Positions 33,883 through 42,302 of a stretch of DNA of 56,411 nt are shown piece by piece. Made by a program: the position numbers and the translations under genes. The first letter of the stretch is position 1, and each line of letters opens with the position of its first letter. The notes under the pieces were generated by a model. It saw only the letters and a list, made by a program, of their open reading frames with translations, did no database searches and was not told the origin of the DNA. The stretch comes from Novosphingobium sp. (GTDB lineage: Bacteria > Pseudomonadota > Alphaproteobacteria > Sphingomonadales > Sphingomonadaceae): NCBI RefSeq assembly GCF_030696665.1, contig NZ_JAUYRV010000030.1:1-56411 (forward strand). The letters are read 5' to 3'.

Positions 33883-35022
33883 ATGACCGACCTCGATTCC
33901 AGCCTCCTGCCCGAAGGCCTCGAAGACCGCCTGCCCCGCGAAGCAGCAACCACCACGCGCGTGATGCGCAGCCTTCAGGACGTGATGCACGGCCACGGCT
34001 ATGACCGTGTGCTGCCGCCGATGATCGAGTTCGAAAAGAGCCTCGCCACACGCATGGCGGGCATTCAATCCCGCCGCATGTTCCGCTTCACCGATCCGTC
34101 CAGCTTGCGGATGATGGGCCTGCGGTCCGACCACACCCCGCAGATCGGCCGCATCGCGCAAACCCGCCTTGCCGAAGCCGCGCGCCCATTGCGCCTGATG
34201 TATGCGGGGCAAGTCCTCACCATCAAGAGCGACGGGCTGAACCCCGCGCGCGAAAAGCTGCAGTGCGGGGCCGAACTGATCGGCGCAGACAATGTCGCCG
34301 CTGCCACAGAGATCGTCTCGCTCGCGGTCGAAGCGCTGCAGGCCACCGGCATTTCCGGCGTCAGCGTCGATTTCACCCTGCCCGATCTGGTCGATACGCT
34401 GGCCACCAAGGCCTTCCCGCTCGAACCTGGCCAGATCGAGGCGGTGCGCCGCGAACTCGATACCAAGGACGCAGGCGGCCTGCGCGATGTGGGCGGCGAG
34501 GCTTACGTGCCCCTGCTCTACGCCACCGGCGAATTCGACAGCGCCATCGAAAAGCTCTTCGCCATCGATGCCGGCGGAGCGCTCGCCAGCCGCATCACTG
34601 CCTTACGCGAAATCGCCGCCAGCCTGAACGGCACCGCCCGCCTCACGCTCGACCCCAGCGAGCGCCACGGCTTCGAATACCAGACCTGGTTCGGCTTCAC
34701 GCTCTATGCCGCAGGCGTGCGCGGCCCGGTCGGTCGCGGCGGCACCTACCGCATCGACGGTGCCGGTGAGGGCGAAGTCGCCACCGGCTTCTCGCTCTAC
34801 CCCGACGCCCTGATCGACCTCCTCTCCGCCAGCGAACCCGCCGAAGACCGCTTGTTCCTCCCGCTGGGCCACAACCGCGACGAGGCGGCGCGGCTGCGTT
34901 CGATTGGCTGGCGCACGGTTGCGGCGTTGACGGATGCGGCTCGCGCAGGGGGGCTGGGGTGTACGCATGTGTTGGCGGCGAACGGGGAGTGGGACCCACA
35001 CTCAGAGTGGGTTTGCCGATAA
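33883..35022 (+). CDS. hisZ: ATP phosphoribosyltransferase regulatory subunit HisZ
   Basis: HisZ is a histidyl-tRNA-synthetase paralogue that binds the short form of HisG and is needed for the first step of histidine synthesis. The 379-aa product has the class II synthetase-like core (LPREAATTTRVMRSLQDVM, FRFTDPSSLRMMGLRSDHTP, LRLMYAGQVLTIKS). The aminoacylation-specific second His motif is not kept. Histidine-synthesis HisZ is normally followed by purA in this order. Here purA is missing and the last residues (EWDPHSEWVCR) look like an unrelated tail. The gene may have lost its original 3' end. Confidence 0.85.
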   Translation: MTDLDSSLLPEGLEDRLPREAATTTRVMRSLQDVMHGHGYDRVLPPMIEFEKSLATRMAGIQSRRMFRFTDPSSLRMMGLRSDHTPQIGRIAQTRLAEAARPLRLMYAGQVLTIKSDGLNPAREKLQCGAELIGADNVAAATEIVSLAVEALQATGISGVSVDFTLPDLVDTLATKAFPLEPGQIEAVRRELDTKDAGGLRDVGGEAYVPLLYATGEFDSAIEKLFAIDAGGALASRITALREIAASLNGTARLTLDPSERHGFEYQTWFGFTLYAAGVRGPVGRGGTYRIDGAGEGEVATGFSLYPDALIDLLSASEPAEDRLFLPLGHNRDEAARLRSIGWRTVAALTDAARAGGLGCTHVLAANGEWDPHSEWVCR

Positions 35023-35035
35023 GGTGCAAAAACTT

Positions 35036-35719
35036 ATGCGAGTTTCGCGATTTCTGCAGATTGGCTCGATTGCATTGGCGATGGCATCTTGTGCTGAAGC
35101 TAAGGACAAACCACGACCGTCGCTACTGCCCGAAGTGGCGAAGATGGCACCGGTTCTCACCTGCATCGACGCTGCTTCTAGCAAAGATCAAGCTGCCTTA
35201 ACTGGTTGTCTCGAAGAAGCCAGAATACCGTTGGAGAAAGTCGGCCCTGACGCTGTTTCTCTAAATGATTTCAAGCAGCGCGTTGTGTTGGCTTGGTTGT
35301 ACTTGGGCCGGGATGCCAAATACCCGCTCAACCCTGATACATTGCCGAATGCCATCGACTATGCAAAATGTGTCGAAGGAGCAGCCTACGCTGATCCGGC
35401 GTTTTCAAGTGGAACTGGCAAGGGCGTCGCAGAGGCCACATTCCGCTCTGAACAAGCGTGCAAGGATCATCCTCTCTCCTTTAGGAAGCTTGATCCAAAT
35501 AGCAAAAATCTACCGTCAAACGTAGCCGAACGACTATTTGCCCAAGCTTTGGCCAATACAGCGCTAACTTTCGCTCTCGAGCAAAACAAATGGTTCCCGG
35601 ATGAAATGCGGGAGTGCGTTCGCTATGCCGACGGACGACCACCGTCTGTTGGGTGCAAGGGTAAGCGTGGCGTGCCTCCGTTTGCTCCGCCGCCGCCGGT
35701 GCAAATGCCGACACCGTGA
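35036..35719 (+). CDS. Hypothetical lipoprotein of atypical composition
   Basis: The product is 227 aa from the ATG at 35036, with AAGG upstream, immediately after hisZ. A lipoprotein-like signal peptide ends ALAMASC (Cys19). The mature part has seven more Cys, including TCIDAASSKDQAALTGC and AKCVEGAAYADPAF, so disulphides are likely. The C-terminus is basic and Pro-rich (KGKRGVPPFAPPPPVQMPTP). The region is clearly less GC-rich than its neighbours. No family is recognised. Confidence 0.65.
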   Translation: MRVSRFLQIGSIALAMASCAEAKDKPRPSLLPEVAKMAPVLTCIDAASSKDQAALTGCLEEARIPLEKVGPDAVSLNDFKQRVVLAWLYLGRDAKYPLNPDTLPNAIDYAKCVEGAAYADPAFSSGTGKGVAEATFRSEQACKDHPLSFRKLDPNSKNLPSNVAERLFAQALANTALTFALEQNKWFPDEMRECVRYADGRPPSVGCKGKRGVPPFAPPPPVQMPTP

Positions 35720-35748
35720 GTTAAACACGTTTTTAATCAGTGAATTCT

Positions 35749-35881
35749 CGTCGCCCCGTGCTTGACACGGGGCTTGGCTATCTTTCGACGTCGCCCTGCG
35801 GCACTTCCACCACCGGATACTACTGGTCGCAAAGGTCCAGTCAAACGTGAGGTCGCAAGGGAAGTCAAGCACGGGGCGACG
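35749..35881. repeat. 133-bp element bounded by an 18-bp perfect inverted repeat
   Basis: CGTCGCCCCGTGCTTGAC (35749-35766) is repeated exactly as GTCAAGCACGGGGCGACG (35864-35881). The left arm also folds by itself: CCCCGTG-CTTGA-CACGGGG. This is a MITE/REP-type architecture of a different sequence family from the GTCA...TGAC elements. It separates the orphan lipoprotein from the convergent esterase gene. No target-site duplication could be confirmed. Confidence 0.75.
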
Positions 35882-35911
35882 GGAGGTTTGTTGGAAGAAT
35901 GATCAACCAAT

Positions 35912-36841
35912 CTACCCCCCAAACACCTCCTTCAACCAGGCATCCATCACCGGCGTCGCCGCATAGTCCGGCTCGCCCAGCTTGCGGTTGATCTCGGCAT
36001 GGCCCTGCAGGCCCTTGCCCGGAAAGCTGCCCACTTCCACACTCGATCCGCCACGTTTCAGGGCCGCCGCCAGCTCGTTCGCCTGCGCCACGCCATCCTC
36101 GCGCTGCACGTGCAGCAGCAGGAAGCGCGGCGCGTTCGGCGCGGCGGCGTGAAACACAGGCGAAAGCGCCTTCTGCCGCGCCGGATCGGTGCCGAAGGCC
36201 TGCTTGTAGGTGTCCATCATGAACCGGCCCGCCTGCGCCATCTGTTTGGGCACATCATAAGCCGCGCCATCGTTGGGCATCACGCCGTCCACATCGGCAA
36301 ACGATAGCCCCGCCTTGCGCAGATACTGCTCGTCCGTGCCCACCAGCGCCACCAGATGCGCGCCCGCGCTGTGGCCGGTGATGACCACGCGGCTGCGGTC
36401 GATGCCCATGCCCGCCGCCTTGCCCAGAACGAAGGCCAGCGCCTGCGCCACATCGCTGGCCTGCTGCTCCACCGTGGCCGCAGGCACAAGCCGGTAGTTG
36501 ATCGAGGCGAAGGCATAGCCCTGCCCCACCAGATGCCCCGGCAGGGCATTGCCCATCGCGGTGTCCTTCGACCCGCGCTTCCATCCGCCGCCGTGGACAT
36601 AGAGCACCAGCGGCGCGGCCTTCGCGCCCTTGGGCACCCACAAGTCCAGCACTTGTGCCGGATCGCTGCCATAGCTCAGCGTCTGTGCCCCGGGTGCACG
36701 GCGCTGCTGGCCCTCGCCCTGCGCGCGCTGCTCCATGCGCTTGGCTATCCGTTCGCGCAGCCGCTCACTGGGCTGCGCCTGCGCGATACCAACGGAAAGG
36801 ACCGCCACGCCCAGCAGCCCGGCCAACCATGCTTTCGCCAT
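35912..36841 (-). CDS. Secreted alpha/beta-hydrolase (esterase-like)
   Basis: The product is about 309 aa from the ATG at 36841, with GAGGTGATCTT upstream; the frame opens at 36874. A signal peptide ends near VGIAQAQ (about residue 22). The oxyanion-hole motif HGGGW (83-87), the nucleophile in TGHSAGAH (Ser about 158) and a C-terminal His in LQGHAEINRK are visible, as in hormone-sensitive-lipase/BD-FAE-like esterases. The Asp of the triad is probably near REDGVAQ. The substrate is unknown. It ends about 75 nt before the TonB receptor stop and is in the same direction, so the two could share a transcript with the receptor as first gene. Confidence 0.88.
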   Translation of the reverse strand: MAKAWLAGLLGVAVLSVGIAQAQPSERLRERIAKRMEQRAQGEGQQRRAPGAQTLSYGSDPAQVLDLWVPKGAKAAPLVLYVHGGGWKRGSKDTAMGNALPGHLVGQGYAFASINYRLVPAATVEQQASDVAQALAFVLGKAAGMGIDRSRVVITGHSAGAHLVALVGTDEQYLRKAGLSFADVDGVMPNDGAAYDVPKQMAQAGRFMMDTYKQAFGTDPARQKALSPVFHAAAPNAPRFLLLHVQREDGVAQANELAAALKRGGSSVEVGSFPGKGLQGHAEINRKLGEPDYAATPVMDAWLKEVFGG

Positions 36842-36916
36842 AAGATCACCTCGCCGTCCGTGCCCCACGCGCAAAATCTGCGCGCGGCCAGCTTTACGAT
36901 GGGTGAACCGCCAGCC

Positions 36917-39064
36917 TCAGAAGCTGAACCGCGCGCTCAGCCGGAAATCACGCCCGAACAGCGGGGCCACATCCTTCAGGAAGCTGGTGTGCCGCCGCGC
37001 CTCCACATCGAAGATATTGTTGGCCTGCAGCATCAGCGTGGTCTGCGAGTCCGCACCGAAGGGCTTCCACGAAATGCTGGCGTTGACCATCGTCCACCCC
37101 GGCGTTTCCGTTTCGAACGAAGCGATGCGGCGCTGCGCAGTAGCATGTTCCACCTCAACCCGGCCACCGACAGCACCACCGCCCGCCTGCAACCCGCCGA
37201 TCAGGCGCAACGGCGGAATGCGCGGCACGGCCCCGCCGCCATTCAGCACATCGGCGCGGGTATAATCGACCAGACCCGTAGCCTCGATGCGCGTATCGCC
37301 CATCTGCGCCAGCGTCACCGCGCCTTCCACTTCGAAGCCATAGAAGCGCGCATCGGATTGCTGGTACTGGAACACCGGCAGGTCTTCTTGTTCCTCTCCG
37401 GTCGGGTTGAGGAAGATGTAGTTGTCGAAGCGGTTGATAAAGCCCGCCAGTTCCACCCGCCAGCCGTCACCGCGCCCGCGCAGCACCGCTTCGGCACCGA
37501 TCTGGCGCTCCTTGCGGAAATCGGGATTGCCGATCTCGACCGCGCCGGTGGCCGCGTGCGCGCCATTGGCAAACATTTCCTCGGCCGAAGGCGCACGCTC
37601 GCTGCGCGCGCCGCTCAATGCAAAGCGGAAGCCGCCGCCCAGATCGACCGAGCCACCCAGCGATACCGAAACCGAATCGAACGAGCGCTCGCGCCCGATC
37701 ACATCCGACTTCACATTGGCATGCTCATAACGCGCACCGCCTTCCAGCCGCGCCACGCCCAGATCAAACTCCTGCAGCGTGAACAGCCCGATCTGCCGCG
37801 TTTCGTTGGCGGGGATATAGGCCTCTTCGCCCACCGCGCTGAAATTGCGGCTGAAATACTGGACCCCGCTCGCGCCCTGCCAGCCGCCCTGTGCGGCCTG
37901 CACCAGTTCCGCCCGCGCTTCCCAGCTCTTGTTGAAAAAGCTCGTGCCAATCTCGCCGGTCGCTTCGATCTCGTCATGGCGATAATCGGCCCAGCCGCCG
38001 CGCAGCTTGAGTTCCTTGAACGCGCCGCCCAGCGGAACCGCGCCGCGCACATCGACGCGGTTCTGACGCATGTTCAGTGTGATGTCCGATTCGTGGCCGT
38101 GGCCTTCTTCTTCCCCGGCCTCTGCCGCCTCGTCATGGTCTTCATGCGGCAGGTCGAGGTTGTTCGGAATGCCATAGCGGTTTTCCAGATGGCTCACCGC
38201 AAAGCCGAAGTTCGCACCGTCCTGCCCGATCCAGCCAAGCCCGCCGGCAACGTCCCAGGTGCGTGCGGCAGTGTTCGGAAGCCGCCCGCGCGCCTGCGCC
38301 TCGTCGGCCACCTCGCCGCCTTCTTCCGCCGCTTCATCGCGCAGATCCTTGCTGAACACGAAGCCGCCGGTGCGGTAATTGCCTGATTCGAAGAAGCTGC
38401 CGTCCACATGCGCCACAAACCCGCCACCCAGCGGAGCGTTGACTGAGGCCGCGATGTTGCGCTCTTCCGCCGCCGAAGCGACGCCCGCCATGGCATCCAC
38501 ATGCGGCCCCGCTTCGGGCACCTCACGCGGAATGCGCAGGTCGCGCATATTCACCACCCCGCCGATGGCCCCCGAACCATAGAGGAGCGCCGCAGGGCCG
38601 CGCAGGATCTCAATGCGGTCCGCCAGCAGCGCATTCGTCGCCACGGCATGATCGACCGAGGTGTTGGAAACGTCAAAGCTGCCGATCCCGTCGGTCAGCA
38701 CGCGCACGCGCTCTGCATCAAGCCCGCGCAGGATCGGGCGCGAGGCATTGGGGCCAAAGAACGTCGACGAAACCCCCGGCTGCCGCGCCAGCGTCTCGCC
38801 AATGGTCGAACGCTGCTGCAATTGCAGGTCATCGCCCTGAAGCACGGTAACGGCAGACGCCACCGTCTGCCGGTCGCGCGCATAAGGCGCGGACACCACG
38901 ATCTCGGTCGAAGGAAAGCTGTGCCCATCGCCCGCTCGGCCCGATTGCGCATCGACCGATGTGTCCGCAGTTGCCGCAGGTGATGGCGCGTCATTGGCCA
39001 GAGCGAGCGGCGCAATGGCCAAGGTTCCAATTGCGGAACCGGCGAAAAGGGCGAACAAACGCAT
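36917..39064 (-). CDS. TonB-dependent receptor, ZnuD-like (probable zinc uptake)
   Basis: This is a 715-aa outer-membrane receptor. A signal peptide (ends ALAND) is followed by a plug domain with VVSAPYARD, ARQPGVSSTFFGPNASRPI and LRGPAALLYGSGAIGGVVN. A 22-strand barrel follows, ending FRLSARFSF with a terminal Phe. Between about residues 304 and 326 is a loop rich in His and acidic residues (HEDHDEAAEAGEEEGHGHE), as in the zinc receptor ZnuD. Upstream, at 39146-39168, is a site resembling a Zur operator. Zinc is therefore the likely substrate, inferred from the loop and site; haem or other substrates are not excluded. Confidence 0.88.
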   Translation of the reverse strand: MRLFALFAGSAIGTLAIAPLALANDAPSPAATADTSVDAQSGRAGDGHSFPSTEIVVSAPYARDRQTVASAVTVLQGDDLQLQQRSTIGETLARQPGVSSTFFGPNASRPILRGLDAERVRVLTDGIGSFDVSNTSVDHAVATNALLADRIEILRGPAALLYGSGAIGGVVNMRDLRIPREVPEAGPHVDAMAGVASAAEERNIAASVNAPLGGGFVAHVDGSFFESGNYRTGGFVFSKDLRDEAAEEGGEVADEAQARGRLPNTAARTWDVAGGLGWIGQDGANFGFAVSHLENRYGIPNNLDLPHEDHDEAAEAGEEEGHGHESDITLNMRQNRVDVRGAVPLGGAFKELKLRGGWADYRHDEIEATGEIGTSFFNKSWEARAELVQAAQGGWQGASGVQYFSRNFSAVGEEAYIPANETRQIGLFTLQEFDLGVARLEGGARYEHANVKSDVIGRERSFDSVSVSLGGSVDLGGGFRFALSGARSERAPSAEEMFANGAHAATGAVEIGNPDFRKERQIGAEAVLRGRGDGWRVELAGFINRFDNYIFLNPTGEEQEDLPVFQYQQSDARFYGFEVEGAVTLAQMGDTRIEATGLVDYTRADVLNGGGAVPRIPPLRLIGGLQAGGGAVGGRVEVEHATAQRRIASFETETPGWTMVNASISWKPFGADSQTTLMLQANNIFDVEARRHTSFLKDVAPLFGRDFRLSARFSF

Positions 39065-39145
39065 TTGAAATCATGTCCTTCGCGGAGTGTCAGACGGTCA
39101 CAGCCGCTTGCGTCGGCGGCTTGGACGCCTCTTAGCGAGCAGCCC

Positions 39146-39168
39146 ATCATGTGACAAGATAACATTAC
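39146..39168 (-). promoter_or_regulatory. Candidate Zur (zinc uptake regulator) operator
   Basis: On the minus strand the site reads GTAATGTTATCTTGTCACAT and three more bases. It agrees with the Zur consensus GAAATGTTATANTATAACAT (plus TTC) at about 16 of 22 defined positions. The left half ATGTTAT is perfect. The right half GTCACAT differs from ATAACAT at two positions. It lies about 82 nt upstream of the TonB receptor start. The PhyH-like gene lies on the far side and reads in the same direction. Confidence 0.6.
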
Positions 39169-39213
39169 GCAGACAACCCACCCTTTTTGGGCAAGACTGA
39201 ATTCCCGGCACTT

Positions 39214-40239
39214 TCAGTGCGTGTCGGTCGGTGTCCTCGTGCCCACAGGCTTCCACGGTTGCCCGATCCGCGCTTCCAACCGGTCCCGCAGCGCCCAGAG
39301 CCAGCCAACACGGCGCTCGGCAACACCGGGCAGGCTCAGCAGATCGCCGCCCAGCCACGGCAGGAAGGGATTACGCCGCGCATAGGACCAGATTTCCACC
39401 CGCTCGCCAGACTGGTAGGCCGCGCCTCGCGCATGGAACCCCACCGTATCGGCCACCACCAGCGTGTTGCCTTGAACCGCCAGGGCTTCAGGCTCTGGCA
39501 GTTTCATGGCCGCAAGCGCTTCGGACGAAACGCGAGGCGATCCCCTTGCCGAAAGGCGGTCGATCACCGTGGGGTCGGCAAGACTGCGCTCACGCTCCCA
39601 CGCCAATCGCTCAGGCGTAAAGCGATGCGATCCGCGCACATACGTGAACGGCCCATCTGCCACCGACACCGGATTGAGGAACAGCCACGATTTGAGCGAG
39701 GTATGAAACGTATCGGCGTGAATCGCTTCCTGCGGATCCGGCTCGTTGCCGTCCACATGGCTGACGATGGTCTGGACATAGTGGAGCGGCGTGGTGCGAA
39801 AGCTGGCCACATAGTGCAGCAAAGCCGCAATATCGGGCCGGTCCAGCACCTGCCGCAAGGCTGGAATGGCACTCAGCATCGGCCCGTCAATCGCCATGCG
39901 CCGGGTGATTGCATCGCCCTGCCGCATTTCGCGTACCGGTGCCGCAAATGACAGGATCGCCTTGCGCAATGCGGGAAAGTCTTCCGGCGGCACGATTTCA
40001 GGAATGGCAACGAACCCGTCCCGGTCAAACGCGTCGCGCCAGTCCGGCCTAACGTGCCGCGCCAGCCGCCGCCTGCGCCAGTTGCACAGCGCCGCAGCAA
40101 ACTTGACGCGCCACAGATGCAATCCGCGCTGATTGAGCGCGACAGAACCCAGCAACGGATTGTCGAGAAAACTCTTGGCACCGGTAAGGAGTTGGAGAGT
40201 CCAAACGGGGGCGAGCAGTATTTTGCCGAAGCGGCTCAT
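39214..40239 (-). CDS. Phytanoyl-CoA dioxygenase (PhyH) family oxygenase
   Basis: This is a 2-oxoglutarate/Fe(II)-dependent oxygenase of 341 aa. The iron ligands are the HxD motif at His174 and Asp176 (AIHADTFH) and a distal His at about 269 (VGFHARG), with an Arg nearby. Strands between them (SLKSWLFLNPVSVADGPFTYV, RGSHRF) are typical of PhyH proteins. The substrate is unknown; a capsule, lipid or sugar-lipid hydroxylation is possible because it lies next to kdsA. The 47-nt gap to kdsA and the same direction suggest a transcript with kdsA first. Confidence 0.85.
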   Translation of the reverse strand: MSRFGKILLAPVWTLQLLTGAKSFLDNPLLGSVALNQRGLHLWRVKFAAALCNWRRRRLARHVRPDWRDAFDRDGFVAIPEIVPPEDFPALRKAILSFAAPVREMRQGDAITRRMAIDGPMLSAIPALRQVLDRPDIAALLHYVASFRTTPLHYVQTIVSHVDGNEPDPQEAIHADTFHTSLKSWLFLNPVSVADGPFTYVRGSHRFTPERLAWERERSLADPTVIDRLSARGSPRVSSEALAAMKLPEPEALAVQGNTLVVADTVGFHARGAAYQSGERVEIWSYARRNPFLPWLGGDLLSLPGVAERRVGWLWALRDRLEARIGQPWKPVGTRTPTDTH

Positions 40240-40286
40240 GGCAAAGGCACACTCTTGATCGTTCCGCCCCCCGGCTTCGTCGCCGG

Positions 40287-41117
40287 TTACCCCTGCTTGA
40301 CCACAGCGTCAATCGCCAGCAACCGCGCCACCAGCGGTTCGAAGTCTGCCAGTGGCAAGGCATTCGGACCGTCCGACAGAGCCTTGTCCGGGTCGGGATG
40401 TGTTTCCATGAACACCCCGGCAACACCCGCTGCCACTGCCGCCCGCGCCAGCAACGGCACGAATTCGCGCTGGCCGCCTGACCGTTCGCCAAGCCCGCCC
40501 GGTTGCTGCACAGAATGCGTCGCGTCGAACACCACCGGACAGCCGGTCTGCGCCATGATTGCCAGCCCCCGCATGTCGGAAACCAGCGTGTTGTAACCAA
40601 ACGAGGTGCCGCGATCGCAGAGCATGAAGGAATCGGGATCATGCCCTGCAGCAGACGCAGCATTGCGCGCCTTGGCCACCACCTGCGTCATATCGGCAGG
40701 GGCCATGAACTGGGCTTTCTTGATGTTTACAGGTTTGCCAGAGCTGGCCACCGCCGCAATGAAATCGGTTTGCCGCGCAAGAAACGCTGGGGTCTGCAGC
40801 ACGTCGGCCACTTGCGCCACGGCGGCAACCTGCTCACGCTCATGCACATCGGTCAGCACCGGCAGGCCCGTTTCGGCGCGGACCTTTTCCAGAATGCGCA
40901 AACCTTCGTCCATGCCCGGCCCACGGAACGATTTGTCTGATGAACGGTTCGCCTTGTCGAACGAACTCTTGAAGAAGAGCAGAATACCAAGCTTTGCTGC
41001 AACTTTCGCAAGGTGCTCCGCAACACCAAGGGAATGGTGCTCGCTTTCGATGACGCAGGGACCAGCAATAATGAACAACGGCGATGCGCCACCGATTTCT
41101 CTACCAAAAAGGAGCAT
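40287..41117 (-). CDS. kdsA: 3-deoxy-8-phosphooctulonate (Kdo-8-P) synthase
   Basis: KdsA condenses PEP and arabinose 5-phosphate to Kdo-8-phosphate, the precursor of the Kdo in LPS and capsule linkers. The 276-aa product has [73 protein letters not shown], the DRGTSFGYN segment and [12 protein letters not shown]. The ribosome site is AGGAAAGAGA. It is divergent from kdsD, with 177 nt between the starts, so the Kdo genes probably share a bidirectional control region. Confidence 0.96.
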   Translation of the reverse strand: MLLFGREIGGASPLFIIAGPCVIESEHHSLGVAEHLAKVAAKLGILLFFKSSFDKANRSSDKSFRGPGMDEGLRILEKVRAETGLPVLTDVHEREQVAAVAQVADVLQTPAFLARQTDFIAAVASSGKPVNIKKAQFMAPADMTQVVAKARNAASAAGHDPDSFMLCDRGTSFGYNTLVSDMRGLAIMAQTGCPVVFDATHSVQQPGGLGERSGGQREFVPLLARAAVAAGVAGVFMETHPDPDKALSDGPNALPLADFEPLVARLLAIDAVVKQG

Positions 41118-41294
41118 TCTCTTTCCTACTGCGGCGCAAACAAGCGCTATTCACCGTGGGTCAATCAATGTGCTGCACTGCACATACACGCGCCCTTAGC
41201 CCCTGTATGGGGATGTCGGCAATTGCCAAGCGTGAATTGCGATATGGGTTCATTGCCGTCTCGGGCAAAAAATCGTGAGTGGAAAAGGTGTCAC
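41118..41294. promoter_or_regulatory. Divergent control region of kdsA and kdsD
   Basis: This 177-nt region separates the oppositely read Kdo-8-P synthase and arabinose-5-phosphate isomerase genes. It is less GC-rich than the flanking genes. Possible promoter elements such as TTGCCAAGCGTGAATTGCGA on the plus strand are weak. No operator is recognised. Confidence 0.4.
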
Positions 41295-42302
41295 ATGGCA
41301 GCTACGAAAATTCGGATGACCGCCGGCAATCTTACACCAAGCTATACGCATTCTGCGCTGAAGACCTTGGAGACCGAGATTCAGGGCCTTGAGGCACTCA
41401 AGGCCTATCTGGACACGCCGATTTTTCGCGGCGCGCTTGACCGGGCTATCACAGCTATGGCGCGCACCGAAGGTCGCGTGATCGTCAGCGGCATGGGCAA
41501 AAGCGGCCATATCGGTCGCAAAATTGCCGCAACGCTGCGTTCCACCGGCACACCAGCGCTGTTTCTGCATCCCGGTGAGGCGAGCCACGGCGACCTTGGA
41601 CTCATCACCGAAAAGGACGTTGTCTTCGCCATCACCTGGTCGGGTGAAACCAGCGAACTCAAGGATATCTACGAATACTGCAATCGTTTCGGTGTGACGC
41701 TGATCGTTGCCACTGCGTCGGCAGAAAGCACTGCCGGATACGCTGCAGACATCTGCCTGACTCTCCCGCTTGTGCGCGAAGCCTGCCCGAATGACCTTGC
41801 GCCAACCACCTCCACCACGCTCCAGATCGTGCTGGGCGATGTTCTCGCAGTCGCGTTGATCGAGGCGCGCGGGTTCAGTCCTTCGGATTTCAAAGTGTTC
41901 CATCCCGGTGGAAAGTTGGGCGCAAAGCTGAGCATCGTCGACCAGATCATGGGCATTGACGGTGCTGTGCCAAAGGTCGGTCGCAACGCCACGCTCAGCC
42001 TCGCCACCATCGAAATGAGCCGCAAACGCTATGGTGCAACCGCCGTGGTCGATGACGGGGACCGGCTTCTCGGCGTATTCACCGATGGGGACTTGCGGCG
42101 CTGCATTGCCGTTCATGATCTGCAGGACCGTATCGAACTGCACATGTCGCCCAATCCGGTGACCGTACCCCCGGGCACTCTTTGCACAGAAGCCCTGCGC
42201 ATCATGAATGAAAACGCGGTCTCGGTCCTGTTTGTCGAAGACGCAGGAAAGGTCGTGGGCGTAGTACACATGCACGACGTCATAAGGACCGGCATTGTCT
42301 GA
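41295..42302 (+). CDS. kdsD: D-arabinose-5-phosphate isomerase (SIS-CBS)
   Basis: The product is 335 aa from the ATG at 41295, with GGAAAAGG upstream. It converts ribulose 5-phosphate to arabinose 5-phosphate for Kdo synthesis. The N-terminal SIS domain has VSGMGKSGHIGRKIAATLRS, FLHPGEASHGDLGLI, ITWSGETSELKDI and the active-site ALIEARGFSPSDFKVFHPGG. Two CBS domains follow (about residues 205-335). It could be the general enzyme (KdsD) or the capsule paralogue (KpsF). The position beside capsule genes favours KpsF-like use, but this cannot be separated by sequence alone. Confidence 0.93.
   Translation: MAATKIRMTAGNLTPSYTHSALKTLETEIQGLEALKAYLDTPIFRGALDRAITAMARTEGRVIVSGMGKSGHIGRKIAATLRSTGTPALFLHPGEASHGDLGLITEKDVVFAITWSGETSELKDIYEYCNRFGVTLIVATASAESTAGYAADICLTLPLVREACPNDLAPTTSTTLQIVLGDVLAVALIEARGFSPSDFKVFHPGGKLGAKLSIVDQIMGIDGAVPKVGRNATLSLATIEMSRKRYGATAVVDDGDRLLGVFTDGDLRRCIAVHDLQDRIELHMSPNPVTVPPGTLCTEALRIMNENAVSVLFVEDAGKVVGVVHMHDVIRTGIV

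Noticed and set aside
36356..38386. 676-codon plus-strand frame across the esterase and TonB receptor
   Set aside because: It is antisense to the receptor, which has a full plug and barrel. Composition is Ala/Arg/His-rich and not protein-like.
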